From positions 248,001 to 312,000 of the IMG/VR virus record IMGVR_UViG_3300031787_007614: a DNA stretch of 64,000 nucleotides; one strand, written 5' to 3'. Shown here piece by piece: positions 24,523 to 32,974 of this stretch. The notes under the pieces are model-generated. The model was not told the DNA's origin and searched no databases. It was given only the letters and a program-made list of their open reading frames with translations. The DNA is from a virus. Every line of letters starts with the position of its first letter. Position 1 is the stretch's first letter. Both the position numbers and the translations under genes were made by a program.

Positions 24523-25051
24523 TATTATTTTAATAGCTATTCGAGCAGAAGCACCAGATCTCAGCCACATGATGAACTTGTTTTACACTGGTGTGGGCAA
24601 GGTTAACGCTGCCATCACTGCCAGTGAAGTTATCACAAAGTATCGTCCCCGGCGTATCATTAACTTTGGCACAGCTGGTGGTATAACAGTCGCACCAGGA
24701 TTCTATCAATGCACTCAGTTTGTGCAAAGAGACATGACTTGTGAAGCATTAGGGTGTACCCCAGGACAAACACCTTTTGAAACTAGCACACACATTGGCA
24801 ACTCTACTGGCTTAACTTGCAGTACTGGTGACAACTTTGTGATGAATCCCATACTACAAATACCAGCAGATGTTGTAGACATGGAAGCCTATGCCATTGC
24901 CAAAGCATGCGAGAAATATGGAGTTGAGTTTGTGTGTTGGAAATACATCAGCGATCAAGCCAACCAACACGCACACAATGATTGGCAACAACAAGTTGCT
25001 CAAGGACAATCACATTATGTCAACAAACTCAAAGAGTTAAACTTATTATAA
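24509..25051 (+). CDS. MTA/SAH nucleosidase-like (nucleoside phosphorylase family) protein
   Basis: A 180-residue protein of the PNP/UDP phosphorylase fold, closest to 5'-methylthioadenosine/S-adenosylhomocysteine nucleosidase. Glu14 (IRAEAP), INFGTAGG (about 51-58), VVDMEAYAIA with Met125-Glu126, and YISDQAN with Asp149 match the catalytic and nucleoside-binding points of that family. It is about 50 residues shorter than bacterial enzymes, so some loops are reduced. The predicted reaction releases adenine from MTA, SAH or 5'-deoxyadenosine. The start is set by AAGGA 8 nt upstream. It shares a coupled operon with apt. Radical SAM enzymes, which produce 5'-deoxyadenosine, are encoded nearby. 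Confidence 0.75.
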   Translation: MLMNDIILIAIRAEAPDLSHMMNLFYTGVGKVNAAITASEVITKYRPRRIINFGTAGGITVAPGFYQCTQFVQRDMTCEALGCTPGQTPFETSTHIGNSTGLTCSTGDNFVMNPILQIPADVVDMEAYAIAKACEKYGVEFVCWKYISDQANQHAHNDWQQQVAQGQSHYVNKLKELNLL

Positions 25052-25069
25052 GACTTGCTACGCAAGTCT
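25051..25069. terminator. Hairpin between converging operons
   Basis: AGACTTGC-TAC-GCAAGTCT is a perfect 8-bp stem with a 3-nt loop, starting in the stop codon of the nucleosidase gene. There is no long T run on either side, so termination efficiency is uncertain. Confidence 0.4.
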
Positions 25070-25509
25070 ATTAACTTCGCTTGCGCTCGTTAATTGATTG
25101 ATTTTCAAGAGCGAAGCGATTAAGTATTCATGTAGATAGATCTAGTCAGACGGAACCGTTTTGCGCGGTTCCGCTGTTGTCTTCATGTGAGTATCACTAG
25201 CCAAGACATTGGAAGTAGGTAATTTATTATACACCGTATGCTAAAGGACTCTGTGCTTTTCCTTCCTACCACGATACACATATTTCTACGTGCTCTAAAC
25301 CTCGTTCCTAGTGTTTAGATTTTTATAGCCGGTGTTCTCGTATGCTAACATTCATACTATATCAATGCGTCGGCCCTATTGTTCTAGCCTCAGACTCACT
25401 TCCAATTTTTCAGGATAGTCAGATTTACTGACGGGAGTGCCTCAATATGTCACGTGTCCGGTTATTCCCCGGTTTTTCCACAGCGGTATTACAAACTGGC
25501 CCGCCAACC
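25070..25509. ncRNA. Non-coding region rich in inverted repeats; candidate structured RNA
   Basis: About 440 bases without a credible gene lie between converging operons. It holds CGGAACCG/CGGTTCCG (25151-25158/25166-25173), TCTAAAC/GTTTAGA (25294-25300/25313-25319), GTCAG/CTGAC (25418-25422/25428-25432) and a long-range 9-bp match ATTGGAAGT/ACTTCCAAT (25208-25216/25398-25406). A direct repeat CGTATGCTAA occurs at 25235 and 25339. No tRNA, tmRNA, RNase P or group I intron core was recognised. Strand is unknown; on the minus strand it would be the 3' end of the operon with the GIY-YIG gene. Confidence 0.35.
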
Positions 25510-25776
25510 TTAAGTGTTAGGTAAAATATAACCTTTTGGAATCCAATTAACAAATTTTCCACCGCAAGTGTTGCAAACTATTTTGCCTGCATGCGGTCCG
25601 GTAGGTTTGTTGACTATTTCCCATTCATGATTTTCGTGTATGCCTAATTGTTGCCTGAGTTTTTTTCGTTGTTCGTGCCATGCTTTATCAAATCCTGTCT
25701 TTGGATTAGTCCAATACGGATCATTCAAAAAGCCAGTGTCGCTTTTGTTAGTTTTACTGTAGTCAAGTTTAGTCAT
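25510..25776 (-). CDS. Small zinc-finger-like unknown protein
   Basis: An 88-residue protein. The N-terminal half is polar (MTKLDYSKTNKSDTGFLND) and includes WHEQRKKLRQQLGIHENHEW. The C-terminal half has GKIVCNTCGGKFVNWIPKGY, a single CxxC knuckle, perhaps completed by His residues. It may bind nucleic acid. Its start overlaps the stop of the GIY-YIG gene (ATGA), so the two probably form a unit. Confidence 0.6.
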   Translation of the reverse strand: MTKLDYSKTNKSDTGFLNDPYWTNPKTGFDKAWHEQRKKLRQQLGIHENHEWEIVNKPTGPHAGKIVCNTCGGKFVNWIPKGYILPNT

Positions 25777-26201
25777 AATTTTCCTACGATGTGTGAGCCA
25801 TGCACACGAACTTGAATATGGCCGTTATAATAATCTGTTGATTCCAATACTTTTCTTGTGAACTGTTCTCTTGCTTCAATGTACGAACATTCTGATTTTG
25901 ATTTACAATAGTAAAGTATTTCTCTGGTAAAGTTTTCGGTGCCTAAAGTGATTACGTCTGCGGTTAATTCTGGGCTTGACCCGTAGTACTCTCTCCAATC
26001 TGAATCAATCTTTGATCGTATCTTCTTCCGCTTCTTTGTGCCGTTCTTTTGTTTGACTATTTTGTATGTTGTTTTGCTAAATTTTGCTAATTTTTTGCCT
26101 ATGTACTTGCGTCCAGATAGATTATTTGTGATTAGATAAACAAAACCTACACATTCTTCGGGCAGAGTCTCAACTGGGGTGTCTTGATGTAGCCATGTCA
26201 T
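25773..26201 (-). CDS. GIY-YIG domain protein (putative endonuclease)
   Basis: A 142-residue protein. GFVYLITNNLSGRKYIGKK (about residues 19-37) is the GIY-YIG core in its YLI-YIG form, followed by a basic segment (VKQKNGTKKRKKIRSKIDSD), then WREYYGSSPEL and CSYIEAREQF, matching the later Glu-containing motif. Such proteins are single-strand-nicking or homing endonucleases in T4-like phages (the Seg family is one example). There is no obvious separate DNA-binding tail. It is the second-to-last gene of the minus-strand operon, next to a non-coding hairpin-rich region. Confidence 0.7.
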   Translation of the reverse strand: MTWLHQDTPVETLPEECVGFVYLITNNLSGRKYIGKKLAKFSKTTYKIVKQKNGTKKRKKIRSKIDSDWREYYGSSPELTADVITLGTENFTREILYYCKSKSECSYIEAREQFTRKVLESTDYYNGHIQVRVHGSHIVGKL

Positions 26202-26234
26202 GTGCGTTTAGTGGGTTTGCCTTTCGTGTTATAG

Positions 26235-26825
26235 TTATGATTTATGATCAAAGTTTACGTAAAAAGTTGCCTCTTCTATCACTGTGTTTGGACCAACAGA
26301 GATAGCGTATGTTATAAAATTGCTAATATCTTTTAAATTAATGCCGTTTCCTGTCCAGGTGGGCCGTCCACGACTTAGTTCTGTGTCCAAGCGATCAGGT
26401 GTGATTAGCGTGGTTCTGAACTGCACCAGATTTTGTTTGAATGACTGGGTGCCCTGCCTGCTGGCATGTGCCAGTGCCGCCTTGGCCACGCGGTACGTTT
26501 CAAATCTAGGCTCAGCAGCAACAATATGATGCTCGCCCACTGATCCAATATTAAAGATGTGCCCACTTTTGCCAGCGTTTTTCCACTTGTCGTATACTGC
26601 CATGTACAAGTTTGTTTGTGCAAAGTTGGCCCAGGCTTCTTGTGGTGGCCCATCAAATGCATTGTTTACAAACACATCATAATTCAAACTTTGTTGAGCA
26701 ATCAATTTGACTGCTTGGTCATCAGTGATATCCAAGTTTGTGGATCTGCTGACACTGTCAGCACCAAACACATCCACTAGGTGTTGCCCCAGTCCTCGGT
26801 TACCGCCTGTAACTAACATTTTCAT
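26235..26825 (-). CDS. Short-chain dehydrogenase/reductase
   Basis: A 196-residue SDR from the ATG at 26825. TGGNRGLG (residues 6-13) is the NAD(P) loop, FVNNAFDG stands in for the NNAG motif, and Ser95 with Tyr111-xxx-Lys115 (YRVAKAA) form the catalytic set. The start is chosen because the ATG overlaps the upstream stop (ATGA) and has AGGAGG 9 nt before it; a longer frame from 26849 would lack this. It is short for an SDR (about 250 usual) and the C-terminal substrate region is reduced. It follows two radical SAM genes, so it may act in the same modification pathway. The substrate is unknown. Confidence 0.75.
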   Translation of the reverse strand: MKMLVTGGNRGLGQHLVDVFGADSVSRSTNLDITDDQAVKLIAQQSLNYDVFVNNAFDGPPQEAWANFAQTNLYMAVYDKWKNAGKSGHIFNIGSVGEHHIVAAEPRFETYRVAKAALAHASRQGTQSFKQNLVQFRTTLITPDRLDTELSRGRPTWTGNGINLKDISNFITYAISVGPNTVIEEATFYVNFDHKS

Positions 26826-27910
26826 CTTTTGCTTCCTCCTTGATCCCAAACTTTTGTAAATTTTTCACCGCATGTCATAGCACATTCAAACAATCGATCA
26901 CGAGTAAACGATTCAACTAAATCACTCCACATGGGATTTTCAAAAACACCTTCGAGGCTATTGTTATGAATGTTGAGATTATCTAATCCGTAACACAACA
27001 AAAAGTCTCGTACTTGATTGCGACCACCGGGCTGACTTAATGCATTTGCTCCTGGCATTGATCCATCATAAAATCTTGCATCATACAAATTGTGATTGAA
27101 AAAGTTGCATGGTAATACAACACCTTCGGCGTTGATAGCTACTTTGCGTCCTTGCAAGGCATCACATTTGATAGTAGTAGTAGCAAAGTAGTTCTGTTGC
27201 TTTTTTAACTCAGGTAAAAATGTCATACTGCGATTCTTGTACTGTGCATCACTAGGTGGTTCAAGTACATAGTCACTTTTGGCCACTGGCCACACAGGCA
27301 TCTCTTCCAGGGTGGTGTGATTCAAAAATCTACCAGTGTTTCGAATTAGTATGTTAAAAAATTTCATACTGCTGGCCAGTTGTTTGGCCTGCTCAACTTG
27401 GTGCTCGTTGTGTTTGAATACAATATAGTTCCATTGTGCTCGTCCTCCAGCATTTATAAACGCAGCGGCGTTTTCAATAACTTTGTTGTATTTTACATTT
27501 TTTCTATACAAATGTAAAGTATCTTCTAGTCCGTCAATACCAAAGTCAATTTGTCCGTAGCCGTTCATGATACTAGAAACTTCTGCCCAGTAATCAGGAT
27601 CGTGTACTCCGCCATTGGTATGGAAGTATAACCAAAGTGTAGGAGCTTTCTTTCTAAAGTCACGTAGTATGTCTAAAAAGTCTGGATGCATGATGGGATC
27701 GCCATAACTGCCGCAAAAGAATACTTGACGTAATCTACTGCACAATTCTTCAGAGAATGCACGGTCAATTACTTCACGTGATAAGTGTGTTAACGGCATG
27801 TAAGGATTGATACCATGTCCGTTGAGGTTGCGAGGACACTGGGGACAGGCAGCATTACAATAGCTGGTGATCTCTATCTGATACTCGTCAATAGTTTTAT
27901 AATCAAACAT
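26822..27910 (-). CDS. Radical SAM protein with SPASM-like C-terminus
   Basis: A 362-residue protein. The CNAACPQC motif (Cys18, Cys22, Cys25) binds the 4Fe-4S cluster that cleaves S-adenosylmethionine. VFFCGSYGDPIMHPDFLDIL is the GGEP-type region, and FHTNGG and FGIDGLEDT are the next conserved strands. The C-terminus has further Cys residues (KCDALQGRKVAINAEGVVLP, then CNFFNH, and CAMTCG near the end), like a SPASM or twitch domain that binds an extra cluster. Such enzymes often modify peptides or small molecules. It overlaps the upstream gene by 8 nt and the SDR by 4 nt. Confidence 0.85.
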   Translation of the reverse strand: MFDYKTIDEYQIEITSYCNAACPQCPRNLNGHGINPYMPLTHLSREVIDRAFSEELCSRLRQVFFCGSYGDPIMHPDFLDILRDFRKKAPTLWLYFHTNGGVHDPDYWAEVSSIMNGYGQIDFGIDGLEDTLHLYRKNVKYNKVIENAAAFINAGGRAQWNYIVFKHNEHQVEQAKQLASSMKFFNILIRNTGRFLNHTTLEEMPVWPVAKSDYVLEPPSDAQYKNRSMTFLPELKKQQNYFATTTIKCDALQGRKVAINAEGVVLPCNFFNHNLYDARFYDGSMPGANALSQPGGRNQVRDFLLCYGLDNLNIHNNSLEGVFENPMWSDLVESFTRDRLFECAMTCGEKFTKVWDQGGSKR

Positions 27911-28397
27911 TTATTTTAAAAAAGTCCAAAGTGTCTTTGAGTATGTCATTGCCACTGCGATCCAGTGTTTGTTCTGGACTCACGCCTGCAGGATTGATTG
28001 TTTTAATAATCCAATTCAATACTGGCGCATCAAAATTCAAAATCCATGTACCGTTGTTGCCCAACCAATGACATGGCGTAATGCACTCCAAACTGTAATC
28101 TGGGTACCAACGTCCTTGATGCGTTAGCATGCAATGTTCATGATGATCTAAATCTACTCCGTCGACCACAATAGATTTTAATTCAATATGACGATCATGT
28201 TCGGCATTCTGATGTTTCCAGGCATGCTTACCAAAGTGTTCTATAGTCAATGTGTGAGTACCTGGCACTAACTCTGTGTTCACAACAATTTGTTTTTTCA
28301 CTGTGTCTTGATACAAGCATTGTTGATCAATAAAAATTTTGACTGTAGGGATACCAAAATAATCATCGTAATCAAACTCAAACAAAAATTCAGACAT
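27903..28397 (-). CDS. Unknown beta-rich protein between two radical SAM genes
   Basis: A 164-residue protein that I do not recognise. The first 110 residues look like an all-beta carbohydrate-binding-like sandwich: FGIPTVKIFIDQQCLYQDTV, VPGTHTLTIEHFGKH, and IELKSIVVDGVDL. It has many His, Asp and Trp residues (HHEHCMLTHQGRWYPDY). It overlaps both flanking radical SAM genes by 8 nt, so it is probably made in step with them and may be their substrate, partner or a binding domain. Confidence 0.6.
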   Translation of the reverse strand: MSEFLFEFDYDDYFGIPTVKIFIDQQCLYQDTVKKQIVVNTELVPGTHTLTIEHFGKHAWKHQNAEHDRHIELKSIVVDGVDLDHHEHCMLTHQGRWYPDYSLECITPCHWLGNNGTWILNFDAPVLNWIIKTINPAGVSPEQTLDRSGNDILKDTLDFFKINV

Positions 28398-29871
28398 TGG
28401 CCAACTCCGTAAGATATCGATCTTTGATAATACTCAAGTGATCATCACCTTTCCAGATAGTATATCCCAGATCTTCGGCCAACTTGTGCAGTTCAATGCG
28501 TCGACGCACACGTTCTGCATAGTCAAGTTCAGGTGTTGTGGTACAAATCCAATTGATGCCTTTGGCGGTGTCGCCCTTGATTGGAACAATGTTAAATTTT
28601 GCAGGATTATCAAACATAGGTGTTCCTTGTTCTACTGTCAATCCTGTGCCTAAGTTGCATCCAATAATAGTTCCTAGTGCAACATATTTCTGCCAGCGTC
28701 GTAGCAAGTTCTTGGTCTCTTCAAAGTCGGTTTGTGTTTCATTTGGAAACCCTACCAGCAACAACAAGAAGAATTTCATTTTGTACTTGCTGAACTGCTG
28801 TATGTTAAACTCAAGATCTGCGTTTGAAAATCCCTTGTTCATGATGTTTCGCAAACGTTCGCTACCAGTCTCAACTCCAGTTTCAAACATTTCTCCTCCG
28901 GCACGACTTAGCAGTTCAAAATTGTGCTCTTTGAATTGAGTTTCACTTCGCACAATCCAATAACCACTGAATGTAAAGAATCTGTCAGGTAAATTGTTTT
29001 GTTGATAAAACTCAATGATGCAGTTCAAAAATAGTTTAAAATCTTTGACGCTGCCGTTCATCAACGCATCGTTAAAATAAAAGTTACGCACACCATACTG
29101 TTGGTAATAGCCAATCATTTCATTAGCTAGTACCTTTCCGTTTTTGTATCTATATCCTCCAGCATGTGTGGGGATGTCACAAAACGCACAGCTTCTAACA
29201 CATCCACGACTGCTTTCAATTGGCAATACCCCGCCGGGGTAGGCAGTTACATATTGTTCTATTGCAAAGTCACTATAATCTGCGATGTTGTTAGTATCAA
29301 GATCAACATCATTGACCAACACATCACTGTCTAATCCAGGTACATTGCTACCAGTTAAAAAATTGTAAAAACTGTTTTCAGCTTCTCCAGCAATCCAATG
29401 ATCAATTAGTCCTTGATTTTTTAACTTGTGTGCAAAATGCATCTTGGTACTAAAGCTACCGTTTTGTTCATTGATAAGACCTTGTCCGCCTACAATGATT
29501 GTGCCTGTAAAATTTTTACGCAACAATGGAAAAAAGTCAAGACAAAATCGTTGACTTTCCCAACTGAATACACTTACTGCAATGATCTTGCAATCAAAAG
29601 CCATTAATTTTTCAACCCATGCTTGCAACCAACTAGAGTAAGTTGTTTTCTCCTCAGGCAACAGATTTTTGTTCCATTGTATCCAATATTGATCAATGGC
29701 ATTGGCAGTTGACGGATTAGAAGATTTAAAATTTTGATAAAAGTCCAAATTAATATCAAAAACTTTTGAAGTAACGCCCGCACGATTGCAAATTGATTTG
29801 AGTATGCCACAGGCACTTTGAGGCCGAGTGGCACTCAAACGTGGTATACTTAAAATCAAAACATCAGTCAT
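28390..29871 (-). CDS. B12-binding-type radical SAM protein
   Basis: A 493-residue protein. Residues 1-180 resemble the cobalamin-binding Rossmann domain of class B radical SAM enzymes (LILSIPRLSATRPQSACGIL; IIAVSVFSWESQRFC; GTIIVGGQG), without a clear DxHxxG motif, so B12 binding is uncertain. SSRGCVRSCAFCDIP (Cys224, Cys228, Cys231) is the 4Fe-4S site. FNDALMNGS, FETGVETGSERLR and LLVGFPNETQTDF are later motifs of this class. Members methylate or rearrange unreactive carbons. It starts within the stop of gp46 (ATGA) and overlaps the next gene. Confidence 0.85.
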   Translation of the reverse strand: MTDVLILSIPRLSATRPQSACGILKSICNRAGVTSKVFDINLDFYQNFKSSNPSTANAIDQYWIQWNKNLLPEEKTTYSSWLQAWVEKLMAFDCKIIAVSVFSWESQRFCLDFFPLLRKNFTGTIIVGGQGLINEQNGSFSTKMHFAHKLKNQGLIDHWIAGEAENSFYNFLTGSNVPGLDSDVLVNDVDLDTNNIADYSDFAIEQYVTAYPGGVLPIESSRGCVRSCAFCDIPTHAGGYRYKNGKVLANEMIGYYQQYGVRNFYFNDALMNGSVKDFKLFLNCIIEFYQQNNLPDRFFTFSGYWIVRSETQFKEHNFELLSRAGGEMFETGVETGSERLRNIMNKGFSNADLEFNIQQFSKYKMKFFLLLLVGFPNETQTDFEETKNLLRRWQKYVALGTIIGCNLGTGLTVEQGTPMFDNPAKFNIVPIKGDTAKGINWICTTTPELDYAERVRRRIELHKLAEDLGYTIWKGDDHLSIIKDRYLTELANV

Positions 29872-31949
29872 GCCACTTCTATATCTGTGTTGTAGCTGGT
29901 AAAGCCATTCTCTTTGATCACTTTGAGAATGTTTTCAACTCTGCTAGTAAGTTCATCTCTATGACTAACCAGCCAGATTGACTTGTGGCGTTCGCGACTC
30001 ATCTTCTTCAACAGGCCTAGTGCATTTTCCACACCTTGTGTGTCCAACCCGTTGTCAATCATCTCGTCAATAAACAACAAGTTGATGGGCGAGTACAAAC
30101 TTTCCCAAACATCACGGAATGCCCAGCTCATGCTTAAGATCAATCGATTGCGTTCGCCACGACTCAAGTTGTCAAAATCCAGTTCACGACCCAGTTCTTC
30201 AATGCTCACTGTCAAGTCGTTCATGAACTTCACTGTGTGTGGTAAGCCAATTCTATCCAAGTAGTGTGTGAGACGTTGATTCAAATAGCTCAAGTTCTGT
30301 TCAATAATCTTCTTACGCACAAACGAGTCTTTTGAGGTCAAAAGTTTGAGCAAGAAGTCCTGATGGTCTTGCACTCTAGTAAGTTCGTTTAAGTGATCGT
30401 AACTCACAACCTGTAGGGCCTGTTGTTGCATTTCGGTAATTTGTTCTGTATACGGATCGGTCTCTAGTGCTTTGCCATTGATCTGTGTCAGCAGGGTGTT
30501 CATGCGACTGCGATGATCGATTGCCTGTGTTTCGGTATCATAATGTGTGACAGGTTGTGTGCCAACTTCTACAGGTGTGTGTTCTGCTAACTGTTCAGCA
30601 TAGGGATCTGTTTCTGCACGTTTGGCATCAATCTTGTGTTGAATGTTTTCCAACTCACTAGAATGTCGAATAGCTTCTGTTTCTGTTTGGTAGTGTGTTG
30701 TGGGTTTGGCACCCAACTCGCCCAATGCGGTTAACGCATCTGTATTTTCCATCCACTGAGTATTGATAGACAATGCTTGTAGTGCTGCCTCTTGCAAGGC
30801 CTTTTCTTTTGTTGCCAATACTGTTTCGTGATTGGTATCATGGAAGTCTTGCCCGCAAGCATAGCACTTGTGATTTTTTAATTCTTCAATTTCGGCTTTG
30901 AGTTTGTTGATGACCTTTTGTTCTTTGGCCTCGTCTGCTACACATCGAGCAATGTATTTTTCTAAGTCTGTAATGTCTTTGGCTTTTTGAATGTAAGCAG
31001 CCAAATCTGTGTGTGCTTGAAGTTCTGCCAAGATGTCGATATGACTGAGTTTGTTGTAGGTTGATTCTAGCTCACCAATGTCTTTGTGTTGTTTTTGTTT
31101 CCAAGCAGTTTGTCGACCAACAAGAGCAGTATATGCATCTTGTTGTTGTTTTCTTGCAGACCACACAGCTAGATCTTTGTGAGCCAGCAGTTCTAGTTCA
31201 ATATCAATCTTTGCTAGATCGTCATACTGACCAACTAGATAAGCCACGTCACTGTCGTACTTCTTTTGCCAAAGCACTTGCCTACGCTTTAGACTCTCAA
31301 TCTGTTCTTCGATGCGTTTGTTGGCTTCTTGCACAGCACGAATTCTAAACTCTTCAGACTGGATAGCATCTTTGGTTTGTCGGTTGAGTTCTTTGATGCG
31401 GTCCGCACGTTCACTCAACAAGGTAATACCTAACAACTGCTCAATGATTGTGCGCTGGTCATTGGCCTTCAAACTTAGAAACGGTTCTGTGTAGGTGTTC
31501 AGCGCCAGCACATGTTTGAACATGTCATGGCTCATGCCAATAATACGCTCTATGGCGTCTTGTGTCTCTCTTGAATCTCCCTGTGCCTCATCCTCTGCGG
31601 CCTTGTGTTCGTTGTTTACATAGAACTTGAGTACGTTGGGTTTGCGCCCACGTTCAATTTTGTAGTCTGTGCCGTTGATATGAAAGTCTAAGCTGACCAA
31701 CATGTGTTTGGCATTGGTTTTGTTTACTAGATTGTCTTTGCGGATGTTTGACAGTGCTTGGCCATATAATGCATAACTTAGTGCATTGATGATTGTGGTC
31801 TTACCTGTGCCGTTTCTCGATCCATCGCCACCCAAGTCTAAGTTTTCACCCAGCACCAGTGTAAGATCATTGCGGTCAAAGTCAATGGCCTGTGTGGCTG
31901 CGCCTACACTCATGAAGTTTTTAACAGTGAGATTTCGTATTTGTATCAT
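29868..31949 (-). CDS. 46: Recombination endonuclease subunit, gp46 (Rad50/SbcC-like)
   Basis: A 693-residue SMC-type ATPase which, with gp47, resects DNA ends for recombination-dependent replication. The Walker A region is modified by a short insert: LGENLDLGGDGSRNGTGKTT (about residues 34-53). Two long coiled-coil arms flank a zinc hook (CYACG, about residue 363). The signature LSRGERNRLILSMS and Walker B LLFIDEMIDNGLD are near the end. Length and order are as in other T4-like gp46 proteins. The start overlaps the stop of gp47. Confidence 0.93.
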   Translation of the reverse strand: MIQIRNLTVKNFMSVGAATQAIDFDRNDLTLVLGENLDLGGDGSRNGTGKTTIINALSYALYGQALSNIRKDNLVNKTNAKHMLVSLDFHINGTDYKIERGRKPNVLKFYVNNEHKAAEDEAQGDSRETQDAIERIIGMSHDMFKHVLALNTYTEPFLSLKANDQRTIIEQLLGITLLSERADRIKELNRQTKDAIQSEEFRIRAVQEANKRIEEQIESLKRRQVLWQKKYDSDVAYLVGQYDDLAKIDIELELLAHKDLAVWSARKQQQDAYTALVGRQTAWKQKQHKDIGELESTYNKLSHIDILAELQAHTDLAAYIQKAKDITDLEKYIARCVADEAKEQKVINKLKAEIEELKNHKCYACGQDFHDTNHETVLATKEKALQEAALQALSINTQWMENTDALTALGELGAKPTTHYQTETEAIRHSSELENIQHKIDAKRAETDPYAEQLAEHTPVEVGTQPVTHYDTETQAIDHRSRMNTLLTQINGKALETDPYTEQITEMQQQALQVVSYDHLNELTRVQDHQDFLLKLLTSKDSFVRKKIIEQNLSYLNQRLTHYLDRIGLPHTVKFMNDLTVSIEELGRELDFDNLSRGERNRLILSMSWAFRDVWESLYSPINLLFIDEMIDNGLDTQGVENALGLLKKMSRERHKSIWLVSHRDELTSRVENILKVIKENGFTSYNTDIEVA

Positions 31950-32962
31950 AAGTTTTGATAAATCTTTAACAGTAACTTGTTGTCGTAGAATTCTGATTCA
32001 ATGTTAGTGAGTTGGTCTGTGACAATTTGATCCACTGACTCAAATTTAATCTCGCCTGGCGCCATATCTGTGTCTACATCTGAGTTTTTGTTTGGAATAA
32101 GCGACATCTCACGTAGGTCGTAGTCTTTCACAAACGTTTCTTTGATGAAGTTGGCTTCTTCATATGAAATCTCAATGTCTAGTCCAACACGCACATGCAT
32201 TTTGGGCTTAAGAAGAGCCGGAGCGTTGTCAATAAGGTTGGCGAGTCCGTATACTCTATACGTCGGTTGAGCAGGCCAAGCATGAAAAACAGGCGCTGCT
32301 CCCCACTCCAATATAGTAAGTCCTCGTTCGTCGTCACCAGCATCTGCATAATTATGAGGGAACGCATTACCGATGTAGGTAATATTCTTTTTAGTCTGTC
32401 GCTTGTGGAAGTGTCCGGTGAATACATGTTCAAAATTCTCAAAGTCTTCTCTGCGCACTTCGCCATGGTCTGGCATCTCTACCATGGCATTCATCAAGTA
32501 GCCGGGCAGTTCAAAGTGTCCAAACATGTACTTGCCAGTTAGTTTAGGAATACGTTTATGGTCATCGCCGCAAAGCCAAGGAGCAATAACGACGTCACCG
32601 CTACTAAACCAATCGTTACATATTTCCACATTGGGGAGATGACGTGCCCACTCCACGCTCTGAATATCACGCTTGTCGCGATAATAAAGATCGTGATTCC
32701 CAGGTATAAAATACACACGGTCAAAATTAGCATTTAGGTGCTCTAATGATCGAAGGCTATAGTTTAGGGTAACAATATTTAGGCTGGCTCGATTGTTGTG
32801 CCAGTCACCCAGAAACATGGCAGTTTCGCACCCTTCCTCTTTGGCCTTAGCAGTGGCCCATTTTACAAAGGCCAAACAATCTTCATTGTGCAGAGTTGAA
32901 TTGCTTTTGAGTCCAAAATGTATGTCAGTGAAGATTGCGGCTTTGCGGAATAGATTAGTCAT
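31946..32962 (-). CDS. 47: Recombination endonuclease subunit, gp47 (Mre11/SbcD-like)
   Basis: A 338-residue metallophosphoesterase nuclease. The metal ligands are all present: FTDIHFG (Asp13, His15), LGDWHNN (Asp53, His55), PGNHD (Asn89, His90), MFGHFE, and GHFHKR (His184, His186). It forms a nuclease complex with gp46, encoded next in the operon with an ATGA overlap. The size equals T4 gp47 (339 residues). It follows gp55 after 12 nt. Confidence 0.93.
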   Translation of the reverse strand: MTNLFRKAAIFTDIHFGLKSNSTLHNEDCLAFVKWATAKAKEEGCETAMFLGDWHNNRASLNIVTLNYSLRSLEHLNANFDRVYFIPGNHDLYYRDKRDIQSVEWARHLPNVEICNDWFSSGDVVIAPWLCGDDHKRIPKLTGKYMFGHFELPGYLMNAMVEMPDHGEVRREDFENFEHVFTGHFHKRQTKKNITYIGNAFPHNYADAGDDERGLTILEWGAAPVFHAWPAQPTYRVYGLANLIDNAPALLKPKMHVRVGLDIEISYEEANFIKETFVKDYDLREMSLIPNKNSDVDTDMAPGEIKFESVDQIVTDQLTNIESEFYDNKLLLKIYQNL

Positions 32963-32974
32963 CCTGCTAGTATA

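Noticed and set aside
25070-25509. tRNA, tmRNA or group I intron in the non-coding gap
   Set aside because: No T-arm (GGTTCGAATCC-like) sequence, no CCA-type acceptor pairing and no intron core could be identified by eye; kept only as an unclassified structured region.
26235-26849. Longer start of the dehydrogenase at 26849
   Set aside because: The eight extra residues overlap the upstream gene, while the ATG at 26825 has an AGGAGG site and an ATGA overlap, and places the GGxxGxG loop at the normal distance from the N-terminus.
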